NCBI GenBank assembly: GCA_947643405.1
Contig: CANRVY010000017.1
Coordinates: 1-34,286, forward strand
Origin: an uncultured Mycoplasmatota bacterium
GTDB lineage: Bacteria; Bacillota_I; Bacilli_A; RF39; UBA660
Direction: 5' to 3'
DNA length: 34,286 bases
Below are positions 8,054-14,940 of the stretch, in pieces. The notes beneath the pieces are model-generated. The model was not told where the DNA came from and did not search any database. It saw only the letters and a list, made by a program, of their open reading frames with translations. A program made the position numbers and the translations under genes. The stretch's first letter is position 1, and each line of letters begins with the position of its first letter.

Positions 8054-8074
8054 TTTCTGGAGGTGCAAAAACGC

Positions 8075-8098
8075 ATGAATTTGTGCAAAAAAACTTGA
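8075..8098 (+). CDS. possible 7-residue leader peptide MNLCKKT
   Basis: A near-perfect ribosome site CTGGAGGTG (8058-8066) stands nine bases before ATG, and the frame ends after seven codons (MNLCKKT) with TGA. The stop overlaps the -35 box TTGACA of the next promoter. Such a strong site is unexpected unless it is used. It may be a leader peptide or a decayed gene start. Confidence 0.35.
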   Translation: MNLCKKT

Positions 8099-8122
8099 CA
8101 TTTTTTGGAAATCAGTTAAAAT
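8095..8122 (+). promoter_or_regulatory. consensus promoter of the tail-locus regulator
   Basis: A perfect TTGACA (8095-8100), a 16-base spacer and TAAAAT (8117-8122) lie 28 bases before the start of the regulator gene. Confidence 0.75.
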
Positions 8123-8149
8123 AAGTGTCAATTAGTCAGGGGGAGAGGT

Positions 8150-8578
8150 ATGAAATTATTACTTCCAAAGGAGAACTTACAAAAATATAACCTAAGAGAT
8201 ATTGTCCGAGAGGTATATCAATTGTTTAATGATTATAATGCAAAAAAACTTATGATGAAAGCATATGGTGAAAAAACGTTATCAAGAACGATACATTTAG
8301 AACGCATGAAGCCACATCATAGTGATCCAGTTTTTGCTGCAACTTTAAAAAGAGAACGTTTAAAAGCAGAAGTTGAACAATTTAATAAGAAACTTAAAAA
8401 TTTAAAATTGACAATGACAGAAGAAGAAAAGAAAGTCTTTAAATGGTGTGTAGAAGATCGAAAAACAGAGTATGAGCTTTGTGATTTGTTGCATAAGTCT
8501 TCAAAAACAGTGCATTTGATTAAAAAAAGTTGTTATGTGAAAATAGCCCTTCACTTTGGACTAGTTGACGTGGATTGA
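8150..8578 (+). CDS. sigma-70 region-4-like / ArpU-type phage transcription regulator
   Basis: The 142-residue protein has a basic N-terminal half and a C-terminal segment (about 92-140: TMTEEEKKVFKW, then YELCDLLHKSSKTVHLIKK) that looks like a sigma region 4 helix-turn-helix. Size and layout match ArpU/RinA-type regulators, which in phages switch on the late structural genes. It has its own consensus promoter and a GGGAGAGG ribosome site. As the first gene of the tail locus it is the natural candidate for activating the tail operon beginning at 10357. Family naming is by overall likeness only. Confidence 0.6.
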   Translation: MKLLLPKENLQKYNLRDIVREVYQLFNDYNAKKLMMKAYGEKTLSRTIHLERMKPHHSDPVFAATLKRERLKAEVEQFNKKLKNLKLTMTEEEKKVFKWCVEDRKTEYELCDLLHKSSKTVHLIKKSCYVKIALHFGLVDVD

Positions 8579-8608
8579 TCATAGTTTATGCAAGAAATAT
8601 GTAATTAG

Positions 8609-8636
8609 TTAATGAAAAAAGGAATTGTGTTATAAT
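8609..8636 (+). promoter_or_regulatory. extended -10 promoter of the zinc-ribbon gene
   Basis: TTAATG (8609-8614), a 16-base spacer and TATAAT (8631-8636) preceded by TG form an extended -10 promoter. The -10 overlaps an ATG at 8635, so the gene must start further downstream. Confidence 0.6.
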
Positions 8637-8661
8637 GTATTTAGTAAGGAGTAGTAGTTGT

Positions 8662-9327
8662 ATGAAAAAGAAGTTTTGTGAAAATTGTGGACAGCCATTA
8701 GAAAGTGATCAGGACGTTTGCTTATCTTGTGGGAGTAAATTAGAAAAGCCAGTAGAAAAAAAATCAAAAAATAAGAAAGTAGCTATTATTGTTGCTGTAG
8801 TTGTTTCTATATTGTTAGTAGCAGGTATTGCATTAGGCGTAATTTTAAAAATAAAAAATGACGAAATTAGAAAGCAAGAAGCTTTACAAGAGGCAGTAAA
8901 GCAATATAAGGAAGATGCTTATTTATTTAATCTTAGTATGTTAATTTCACTTGCAGAGATTGAAACGGTTGGAAATGATATATCTTCTTATTGGAGAGAT
9001 TATATTTATAATAAAAAGTATTTAAGTGTTGATGATGCAGTGCAAAGTGCATTAAATAAAAACAAGAGTTTAATTGAAACTATTAATAAAAATAAAATTA
9101 CCATTGAAAGTGATTATAAAAAGTTATTAAGTCTACCAGACGAGAATGATAGTGAACTGATAGAAATAAAAGCAAAAATTAAAGAGTTATATAGTGAATA
9201 TTATGATTTTTATGATATTGTAATAACTCCAACTGGAAACTATAATTCATTTAGAACAGAGTTTACTTCTCATGATGGCTCTGCTATAAAGAAATATGAT
9301 GAACTAAATACATTATTAGGTCATTAA
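8662..9327 (+). CDS. membrane-anchored zinc-ribbon protein
   Basis: Residues ~5-25 hold two CxxC knuckles (FCENCGQ and CLSCGSK), a zinc-ribbon typical of bacterial membrane sensor or scaffold proteins. A Lys-rich stretch and one strongly hydrophobic segment (about 39-62) follow, then ~155 helical, charged residues likely outside the cell. There is no catalytic motif. The start at 8662 is preceded by AAGGAG. It sits between the regulator and the small paralogous proteins, but has its own promoter and terminator, so it may be a host gene or a cargo gene. Confidence 0.75.
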   Translation: MKKKFCENCGQPLESDQDVCLSCGSKLEKPVEKKSKNKKVAIIVAVVVSILLVAGIALGVILKIKNDEIRKQEALQEAVKQYKEDAYLFNLSMLISLAEIETVGNDISSYWRDYIYNKKYLSVDDAVQSALNKNKSLIETINKNKITIESDYKKLLSLPDENDSELIEIKAKIKELYSEYYDFYDIVITPTGNYNSFRTEFTSHDGSAIKKYDELNTLLGH

Positions 9328-9334
9328 TAAATGT

Positions 9335-9364
9335 GCTCCTATTACTAAATAGGAGTTCTTTTTT
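9335..9364 (+). terminator. terminator of the zinc-ribbon gene
   Basis: CTCCTATT (9336-9343) and AATAGGAG (9348-9355) make an 8-bp stem, followed by a T-rich tract. Confidence 0.85.
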
Positions 9365-9404
9365 AATAATAGGTAACTATTATTTTTTTTTGGAGGTTTT
9401 TTGT

Positions 9405-9617
9405 ATGTATATAGATAAAAATGATACAAGTTTTATTGTGTATTTAATTAGAAAGTATCAAATGAGATTTGATTCTATTGATGATTATTTGTTTTGGTTA
9501 TATAGAAGTTTTTCAAATTCTAATAAGATAAAGTATTATCAAACATTAGAAGAAGATATTATTTTATATAGTAATATTCAAACAGGAAAGGAAGATAAAG
9601 ATGGGGCGCTTGAATAA
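9405..9617 (+). CDS. small hypothetical protein, paralog A, 70 aa
   Basis: The start at 9405 has GGAGG eight to nine bases upstream; a longer frame from 9333 would begin in the terminator. The protein shares IDDYLFWLYRSF and YYQTLEEDI with the next gene (IDDYLLWLYEEL and YYQTLEEDI), so the two are tandem paralogs. It is acidic and soluble-looking. I do not know its function. The pair overlaps by 17 bases and runs into the LexA-like gene, so all three form one operon. Confidence 0.7.
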   Translation: MYIDKNDTSFIVYLIRKYQMRFDSIDDYLFWLYRSFSNSNKIKYYQTLEEDIILYSNIQTGKEDKDGALE

Positions 9618-9810
9618 ACAATCTACTTTTGTTAGTTTTATGTCTCATAGTTATAGAAGACATCAAGTAGTATTTCATTTTATAGATGATTATTTATTAT
9701 GGTTATATGAGGAGTTATGCAATTATAATGAGACTATGTATTATCAGACATTAGAAGAAGATATCGTAAAGTTTTGTGAATTTCAGGAAAGGTGGAAAAG
9801 AGGATGTTAA
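9601..9810 (+). CDS. small hypothetical protein, paralog B, 69 aa
   Basis: The start has AAAGGAAG six bases upstream and lies inside the end of paralog A (17-base overlap). The similarity to paralog A covers residues ~28-60, with spacing conserved. The last codons overlap the start of the LexA-like gene. Tight coupling to a DNA-binding protein suggests a regulatory or anti-repressor role, but this is inference. Confidence 0.7.
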   Translation: MGRLNKQSTFVSFMSHSYRRHQVVFHFIDDYLLWLYEELCNYNETMYYQTLEEDIVKFCEFQERWKRGC

Positions 9811-10022
9811 CAAACAAACAAAAACAGGTTTTCAATGCAATTGAATATTTGATAGAAGAAAAAGGGTACTCGCCAACTTATCAAGAAATAGCGGATTTAT
9901 TAAATGTGAAAAATGTAAGTAATATATTTAATATTGTCATGAATTTAGAAAAAAAAGGATATGTCTCTACAAAACAAGGAAAAAGTAGAACCATTATGAT
10001 TGTAAAAAACAATCATGAATAA
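9804..10022 (+). CDS. LexA DNA-binding domain protein without peptidase domain
   Basis: The 72 residues match the N-terminal winged helix-turn-helix of LexA (start LTNKQKQVFNAIEYLIEE, then GYSPTYQEIADLL, then LEKKGYV). Full LexA has about 200 residues with a self-cleaving Ser-Lys domain; that part is absent here. The ATG at 9804 has AAAGGTGG at the right distance and is preferred over the GTG at 9792. A LexA-type DNA binder that cannot self-cleave could compete with host LexA or hold the tail operon off by another switch. A 26-base perfect palindrome lies 72 bases after its stop. Confidence 0.8.
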   Translation: MLTNKQKQVFNAIEYLIEEKGYSPTYQEIADLLNVKNVSNIFNIVMNLEKKGYVSTKQGKSRTIMIVKNNHE

Positions 10023-10094
10023 TCTTGTTTTATAAATATAAAAAAATCTTTAAATGGAAATAATGATGATAAAAAATAAATCTGTTATTGACTG

Positions 10095-10120
10095 AAAACT
10101 CGAAAATATTTTCGAGTTTT
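10095..10120. promoter_or_regulatory. 26-base perfect palindrome between the LexA-like gene and the tail operon
   Basis: Two 12-base arms (AAAACTCGAAAA and TTTTCGAGTTTT) flank TA. As RNA it would fold into a hairpin, but only four T end it, so it is a mediocre terminator. As DNA it is a strong two-fold symmetric site, and the CGAA/TTCG core resembles LexA-type half-sites. It could be the operator of the LexA-like protein, a terminator, or both. Confidence 0.5.
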
Positions 10121-10168
10121 GAACTCTATCCATTGTATGAATTCAAAAGTCCATGTATAAATGTAATC

Positions 10169-10202
10169 GAACAAGCGGATTTTATCCCTTATCTGTTTGT
10201 TC
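10169..10202 (+). promoter_or_regulatory. 12-bp RNA hairpin upstream of the tail operon
   Basis: GAACAAGCGGAT (10169-10180) pairs with ATCTGTTTGTTC (10191-10202) with two G-T pairs. No T-run follows. It may be part of a leader controlling the tail operon. The interval 10023-10356 otherwise holds about 64 stop-free codons (about 10072-10265) without a start or ribosome site. The dyads suggest that stretch is not coding, though it could be a gene remnant. Confidence 0.35.
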
Positions 10203-10356
10203 ATAAAGTGCTGTTGAAACGTTATGTTTCTCAAATTAAGAAAAAGTATGAAATTTTTAATTACTAAAAATCCAATGGGGATAAACCAAGTAAAGAATTA
10301 ATTATTATGTTAGTCAAATTAAAAATATTCATATAACTTTTAGGAAGGTGTTAAAA

Positions 10357-10737
10357 ATGATAGTAGCAGATTTATTTGAACAAACCATTTTTCCAAATTT
10401 AAAGGAGTATGTAGAATCGAATTCAAATGCCCTAGTGTCAAAAAAGAAAATAGATAGCTATCCATTAGTGGTAGTAAAACTGCTTCCAATTAAAAATCAA
10501 TATAGCAGTTTGAATTATGAAGAAGAAATTTACATATTTGGGATTGATATTAAAATATTTTCAAATGAAGATATTACTGTAATTACCAATAAAGTAATTG
10601 ATTATTTTAGAACGAACTTTCGATTAACTTTAAGATTGGAATTAGATGTGAGCGAAAGTATTTATCAAAATAATATTAGAGTAACTGGAAAAATGAAAGA
10701 TCATATTGTCTACCCATTTGAAGACTACAAAGAATAA
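10357..10737 (+). CDS. phage tail terminator-like protein
   Basis: The 126 residues resemble the small siphophage proteins that cap the tail tube and join it to the head: a core reading YPLVVVKLLP, then EEIYIFGIDIKIF, then a helix VITNKVIDYF and a final strand with RVTGKM. It is the first structural gene, directly before the tube gene, which is the usual position of a tail terminator. AGGAAGG lies eight bases before the ATG at 10357; a GTG nine bases earlier is less likely. No head or connector gene precedes it. Confidence 0.6.
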   Translation: MIVADLFEQTIFPNLKEYVESNSNALVSKKKIDSYPLVVVKLLPIKNQYSSLNYEEEIYIFGIDIKIFSNEDITVITNKVIDYFRTNFRLTLRLELDVSESIYQNNIRVTGKMKDHIVYPFEDYKE

Positions 10738-10776
10738 AAGCACTCTAAAAAGGGATTAGAAGAAAGGATGATTAAA

Positions 10777-11208
10777 ATGTTAGATTTAGGAATTGAATTA
10801 TTTGTTAAGGAAACAACAGAAGAGAAGTTTCCAAAATTACCATTAGTAGCAGTGAAAGGGGCTCCAGCAAGTGGACAAGCAGCAGGAACAGTTGAAACAA
10901 CAACTTCAAGTGATCCTGTAAAAGTATATATTGCAGATAGACCAGATACAGGTGCTATGGATTTTGTTTACAATTATTCAGCAGAAAATTTTGCGGCAGT
11001 AAAAGAAATTTGTGATAATGTTGCAAAAGATATTATGATTAAATATCCAGATGGAACAGGTGCTATGTATAGAGGTACTTGCCAAACTTGGAGAAATGAA
11101 GTATCAGTAGGTGGTATTATTGAATGTACTTTGCATACTGTACCAAGTGCACAGGTAGTTGATAAAACTGCAACAGAAGTAACCGCTTTAATGGCAGTAG
11201 AAGCATAG
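10777..11208 (+). CDS. phage major tail (tube) protein
   Basis: The position after the terminator-like gene and before the chaperones, the length of about 143 residues and the beta-rich sequence with an exposed Thr/Ser/Ala-rich turn fit a tail tube subunit. It would polymerise around the tape measure into the tail tube. The ATG at 10777 has AAAGGA eight bases upstream; an ATG at 10768 is too close to that site. Its many GCA, GGT and ACA codons differ from neighbouring genes, as expected for a highly expressed structural gene. No sheath gene is near, which points to a non-contractile tail. Confidence 0.7.
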   Translation: MLDLGIELFVKETTEEKFPKLPLVAVKGAPASGQAAGTVETTTSSDPVKVYIADRPDTGAMDFVYNYSAENFAAVKEICDNVAKDIMIKYPDGTGAMYRGTCQTWRNEVSVGGIIECTLHTVPSAQVVDKTATEVTALMAVEA

Positions 11209-11222
11209 AAAGAAGGGCTTTT

Positions 11223-11555
11223 ATGAGAAAGATTACAATAAATGTAAGTGATAAAGATTATGAGCTATTATTAAATCGTAATGGGATTAAATGGTTAGAG
11301 GCAAAAGGATATGTATATGAAAATTCTAATAAAACGCCAATTACAAATTATGATTTATTATGGACAGTTGGTTTTTTAGCAAATTATCCTAATTTTACAG
11401 AAGAAGAAATTTTGAAGTTACAAGATACTTATCGAAAAGAAAAAGGAAATCCAGCAGAAGTTACTTCGTTTATGGTAAATGAATATCTCGCTTTTATAAA
11501 TGCCCTAGTCGATACAAAATCAATCAAGAAAAAAGCGACGATAACAGAAATGTAG
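11223..11555 (+). CDS. tail assembly chaperone, short form (gpG-like)
   Basis: This 110-residue helical protein lies between the tube and tape measure genes, where siphophages encode the short tail chaperone. It should bind the tape measure and recruit tube subunits. It ends just after a run of six A (11529-11534), and the -1 frame continues open into the following reading frame, as in the lambda G/GT arrangement. Confidence 0.72.
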   Translation: MRKITINVSDKDYELLLNRNGIKWLEAKGYVYENSNKTPITNYDLLWTVGFLANYPNFTEEEILKLQDTYRKEKGNPAEVTSFMVNEYLAFINALVDTKSIKKKATITEM

Positions 11556-11959
11556 GAAAACAATATAAGAACTTGACAGATTGGTTTTATGATTTGCTTC
11601 CTATGGCAATTACATATGGTATGTCTGTAAAAGAGTTCTGGGAAGAAGACCCCGATCTTTTCTGGGCATACCGTTTTTCTTATATTGAAAGAATTAAGTT
11701 TGAAAATGAGGATAAAAATCAAACTGCTTGGCTACAAGGGGCTTATATATATGAGGCAGTATCGATTGCACTTGCTAATGCTTTTAGTAAACAAAAGTTA
11801 AATTATTCTAAATTACCTTATGGAGTAAAAGTAGAAGAAGATAAAGAAAAGATGTTAGAAGTGCAAGTAGCTGAAATTAAAGCAAGAATAAAACAAATCA
11901 ATAAAATAAAAACAGCACTTCCAGAAAGGGATAATACACCTGAGGAGGTGAAAGAATGA
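11223..11959 (+). CDS. tail assembly chaperone, long -1 frameshift form (gpGT-like)
   Basis: In frame -1 the reading is open from before the A-run (AAG AAA AAA GCG at 11526-11537) to the TGA at 11957. A slip near 11534 would give about 245 residues: 104 from the first frame and about 141 from the second (SDDNRNVGKQY, then LTDWFYDLLPM). The second frame has no good start of its own: TTG at 11573 has AGGAAA at least 13 bases away. G/GT frameshifting is conserved in long-tailed phages. The slippery stretch G AAA AAA G is plausible but not the best-known heptamer. The stop overlaps the tape measure ATG (ATGA). Confidence 0.68.
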
Positions 11960-13947
11960 GTAAAGAAACAATAAAATATAAATTTGAAGTGGAAGAAAGT
12001 GGAATATTAAATAATTTGAATAAAATTAGAATTATATTAGATGGAAGCAAAGATATTATTTCAGATTTTCAAAAATCTTTCATTAATTTTTCTACTAAAA
12101 CTTTTATATCAGAATTAGATAAATTAAAAATGAACCAAAGTATTCCATCATCAACTAGTTGGTCAGATGCCAAAGAGAACTTAAAAACATCATTAAGAGA
12201 TAAACCAAATAGAAATATTAATGATACTGCATTATTTGGAAGTTGGCAGGATCCAGTAACAGAGTATGCAACTATTGGAAATAATGCATTTGGTGGTGCA
12301 TTAGGACCAGTACTGGGAATAGTAAAAATGCTTGAAGATGCGGCAGATATAAATCTTTTTGGCGATATAGTGGGGAAAAAAGCCCAAATGGAATCATTGT
12401 CAACAACAATTTTAGAATTGTCTAATGTTACTAAAACATTTGCAAATAATTTATTAAGTAGTTATGATACAATTACACAAAGCTTGTCAAAAGAGAGTGC
12501 TTTAATAGACAATCATAAAGCGTTAGCTTCAGAATTAAAAACTATCGTTGATGAAAATGGCAACGTAAAAGCAGGATATGAAGATAGAGCACAATTTATT
12601 GTATCGGTTCTTAATGATGCATATGGAGTAGAAATGGGTTTGATTAATGGCACTATAAAAAATTATAAGGAAGAAATTCAGTCTGTTGAAGACATCATAA
12701 CAATGAAAAAACAAGAAATGGTTTTGAATGCTTCTGAAAAACAATATCAGTTAGCGTTAGAAACAAAAGTTGAAACATATAAAAATCTGAAAAGGGCGGA
12801 AGAAGAGCATAATATTGTATTGAATAAGCAGAAGGAAATAGAAACTGAAATAAATGAGCAATACAGAAAAGGAAAAGGTAAAAAAGGTGAATCGCTGGAA
12901 GAATTCACCAAAAGAATGATTGATGAAAATGAATATTATCAGCAAGTAACAGATTTGGCAATAAAAACACAAGAAACATTAAATGTTTCTAAAGCAGCTT
13001 ATGATGCTAATATACAAGCTAGAATGAATTATCAAGGACTCCAAACTGCAATTGCTAATAAGGATGCTGAAGCTATAGAATATTATACAAACAGAATAAC
13101 TAATTCATATTATGATGGGAAAAATATGATAGCATTTACTCAAGAAGAAATGCTAGATGAAGCAAAACTTTATCATAATAAGGTTTATGATTTAACAGAA
13201 GAAGAAAATTTAAAAATAGCAGATTCTTTAAAAAGAGGAGCAGATTATGCACTAGAATCTACAAGAAATGGTTTATTAGGACAAACAACAAGTGTAGAAT
13301 CGCTAACTCCAAGTGTTATAGAAGCGTGGGGAGAATTGTCAAAAGGTAGTACAGAAGAGTTTTTAGAGTATTTTAATAAAATACCAGAAAATGTGCGACA
13401 AAATATAATTGATAAAATGGAACAGCAAGGATTTGACATCAGTAACGAGCTAGAAAAAGGATTAAAAGAAAATAATCCTGAAATCGTTATAAAATCCAAA
13501 GCAGAAAAAGCAACTGTATTAATTGATGCTGATACTAGAGAAGCAGAAAGAAAAACTAATAACTGGCTAAGTGGAGTATTAGGATCAGTAATAGGAGGAG
13601 CATGGATTCTTAAAAAAGAGTGTGGTGGCATTTATACAAATGGTTCTTGGCTGAAAATTCCACAATATGCTAATGGTGGATTACCAAATCATGGAACGAT
13701 GTTTATAGCAGGAGAAAGAGGAGCAGAAATAGTAGGGCATATTAATGGAAGAACAGAGGTTTTAAATAAATCTCAGATAGCAAGTGCAATATATACAGCA
13801 GTAGCAACTGCTATGAGTCAGTATGGAGGAAAAGGTCAAGATATAAGAGTATATGCAGAAGAAGGACTAATTGTGGAAAAAGTATCAAATGGTATTAATC
13901 AATATGTGAAACAAACAGGCATATTACCTTTTGATATTCCAATATAA
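11956..13947 (+). CDS. tail tape measure protein
   Basis: The 663 residues sit right after the chaperones. The N-terminal part and the centre are helical, with charged coiled-coil-like stretches. The C-terminal ~110 residues carry the typical tape measure end: YANGGLPNHG, FIAGERGAEIVG and GRTEVLNKSQI. It sets tail length and occupies the tube. At about 0.15 nm per residue this suggests a tail near 100 nm. GGAGGTG lies five bases before the start and the ATG overlaps the previous stop. A second copy of its last ~27 codons lies at 14528-14608. Confidence 0.88.
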   Translation: MSKETIKYKFEVEESGILNNLNKIRIILDGSKDIISDFQKSFINFSTKTFISELDKLKMNQSIPSSTSWSDAKENLKTSLRDKPNRNINDTALFGSWQDPVTEYATIGNNAFGGALGPVLGIVKMLEDAADINLFGDIVGKKAQMESLSTTILELSNVTKTFANNLLSSYDTITQSLSKESALIDNHKALASELKTIVDENGNVKAGYEDRAQFIVSVLNDAYGVEMGLINGTIKNYKEEIQSVEDIITMKKQEMVLNASEKQYQLALETKVETYKNLKRAEEEHNIVLNKQKEIETEINEQYRKGKGKKGESLEEFTKRMIDENEYYQQVTDLAIKTQETLNVSKAAYDANIQARMNYQGLQTAIANKDAEAIEYYTNRITNSYYDGKNMIAFTQEEMLDEAKLYHNKVYDLTEEENLKIADSLKRGADYALESTRNGLLGQTTSVESLTPSVIEAWGELSKGSTEEFLEYFNKIPENVRQNIIDKMEQQGFDISNELEKGLKENNPEIVIKSKAEKATVLIDADTREAERKTNNWLSGVLGSVIGGAWILKKECGGIYTNGSWLKIPQYANGGLPNHGTMFIAGERGAEIVGHINGRTEVLNKSQIASAIYTAVATAMSQYGGKGQDIRVYAEEGLIVEKVSNGINQYVKQTGILPFDIPI

Positions 13948-13970
13948 AAATAATGCACTATAGTGCATTA
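13944..13970 (-). terminator. terminator of lipoprotein gene 1
   Basis: AATGCAC (13952-13958) and GTGCATT (13963-13969) form the stem. On the minus strand a T-rich tract follows; on the plus strand none does, so tail-operon transcription can pass. Confidence 0.7.
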
Positions 13971-14339
13971 TAGTTCGTCATCCCGACATTTTATATTAGC
14001 AATTTTAATTTTGAATTTTGTAATAATATCTTCATAATCGCCGATATACATACATTTTGCAGTAAAAGTTTCTCCGTTATCAAATTTTGGCCATTCTAGA
14101 CAAGTTTTATGTATCTCAGTTCCATTTCTTTTATAAATTAAATCAATTGCTATAGAATTGCATTTTTTAGGACTAGTATTAGTAATATCAGCGACTGCTA
14201 TAGCTAGTCCAGTAGAACTTTGTTCCCATTTAAAAGGAGTAGCTTCGAAATTTAAATACCACGCTTTTTCCTTTTTCTTTTCACCACATCCTGTAAATAA
14301 AAATAAACTACAAAGTGCTAATAAACAAAACTTTTTCAT
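13968..14339 (-). CDS. lipoprotein 1, antisense to the tail operon (moron)
   Basis: The 123-residue product starts with a signal peptide ending in the lipobox LFTGC, with the lipid-carrying Cys at residue 18. The exported part (about 105 residues) has several Cys and a beta-rich look. It has GGAGGAG eight bases upstream, its own promoter (TTTACT, 17 bases, TATGAT) and its own terminator, so it is made independently of the tail genes. It lies directly behind the tape measure gene. Lipoproteins in prophages can block DNA entry by related phages; Ltp of phage TP-J34 acts on a tape measure protein. A self-protection role is therefore an attractive inference. Family not recognised. Confidence 0.82.
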   Translation of the reverse strand: MKKFCLLALCSLFLFTGCGEKKKEKAWYLNFEATPFKWEQSSTGLAIAVADITNTSPKKCNSIAIDLIYKRNGTEIHKTCLEWPKFDNGETFTAKCMYIGDYEDIITKFKIKIANIKCRDDEL

Positions 14340-14367
14340 GAACTAACTCCTCCTTAATTATTTATTA

Positions 14368-14396
14368 ATCATATCATAATATATGATAAAAGTAAA
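14368..14396 (-). promoter_or_regulatory. promoter of lipoprotein gene 1
   Basis: On the minus strand TTTACT (14391-14396) is followed after 17 bases by TATGAT (14368-14373). This allows expression while the tail operon is silent. Confidence 0.65.
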
Positions 14397-14527
14397 TGAA
14401 TGATGAAGTTACAAATAGGACTTTTAAAAAAGGTATGGAAGAAAAAAATATAATAATAATTAAAGAGGGTTATGAAGCTAAATAGAAATGAATTATTAAA
14501 TTGCAAAATGATGTTTATAGAATAAAG

Positions 14528-14608
14528 TCTAATTGTAGAAAAAGTATCAAAGGGAATTAATCAACATGTAAAACAGACTGGCTCATTACCATTTGTTATT
14601 CCAATATA
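14528..14608 (+). pseudogene. stranded second copy of the tape measure 3' end
   Basis: The frame reads LIVEKVSKGINQHVKQTG, then SLPFVIPI and a stop, against LIVEKVSNGINQYVKQTG, then ILPFDIPI at the true tape measure end. The copy has no start and no upstream domain. It is followed by a hairpin, as is the true end. The stretch before it (14396-14485) holds only a 29-codon frame without a ribosome site and the lipoprotein 1 promoter. This is a remnant of an alternative tape measure gene end. Confidence 0.85.
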
Positions 14609-14636
14609 AAAAATAATATGCAAAAACATATTATTA
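14605..14636 (-). terminator. terminator of lipoprotein gene 2
   Basis: AATAATATG (14612-14620) and CATATTATT (14627-14635) form a 9-bp stem, with a T-run on the minus strand. Its position relative to the tape measure remnant is the same as for terminator 1 and the true end. Confidence 0.7.
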
Positions 14637-14651
14637 ATACTATTTTTAAAT

Positions 14652-14879
14652 CTATTGTGCAGTAGAATCTTTAACACATTCTTTGTATCCTGACTCATCA
14701 AAAAATAATTCCATACCATCAAATTCAGCATTAGCACAATTATTATTTTCCCATCTTCCACCATATTGTTGGCAACAACTTTTTTTCGCTGTATTTGTAA
14801 CATCGTTTTCTATTTTCTTTTCACCACAACCAGTAAATAATAACAGACTACAAATTACTAACAAACTAAACTTTTTCAT
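14652..14879 (-). CDS. lipoprotein 2, antisense to the tail operon (moron)
   Basis: The 75-residue product has nearly the same signal peptide as lipoprotein 1, including LFTGCGEKK with Cys 18. The mature part is different: short, with four Cys (SCCQQYGG, NNCANA, KECVKD) that could form two disulfides. AGGAGG lies eight bases upstream. It has its own promoter and terminator and lies behind the tape measure remnant, as lipoprotein 1 lies behind the intact gene. It is therefore likely an older or alternative version of the same cargo. Function as for lipoprotein 1 is inferred. Confidence 0.8.
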   Translation of the reverse strand: MKKFSLLVICSLLLFTGCGEKKIENDVTNTAKKSCCQQYGGRWENNNCANAEFDGMELFFDESGYKECVKDSTAQ

Positions 14880-14899
14880 ATCTTTCCTCCTATATTTTT

Positions 14900-14928
14900 A
14901 TTGTATCAAAGTTTATCAGAAAAAGAAA
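14900..14928 (-). promoter_or_regulatory. promoter of lipoprotein gene 2
   Basis: On the minus strand TGATACAAT (14900-14908) is an extended -10; a weak -35 TTTCTT (14923-14928) lies 17 bases upstream of TACAAT. Confidence 0.5.
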
Positions 14929-14940
14929 GATGGTGAATTT

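Noticed and set aside
10072-10265. About 64 stop-free codons before the tail operon
   Set aside because: No start, no ribosome site and no recognisable protein; the stretch contains a perfect palindrome and a strong hairpin, which fits a regulatory region better.
11573-11959. Independent gene for the second tail chaperone frame
   Set aside because: Only a TTG with poor ribosome-site spacing is available, and the -1 frame is open back to the A-run, so it is read as the frameshift extension.
13245-13631. 128-residue minus-strand frame inside the tape measure gene
   Set aside because: It is antisense to a well-supported gene, without a ribosome site or family likeness; other long antisense frames were left out for the same reason.
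14396-14485. 29-codon open frame starting MNDEVTNR
   Set aside because: It has no ribosome site and overlaps the lipoprotein 1 promoter; it is probably debris of the displaced tape measure segment.
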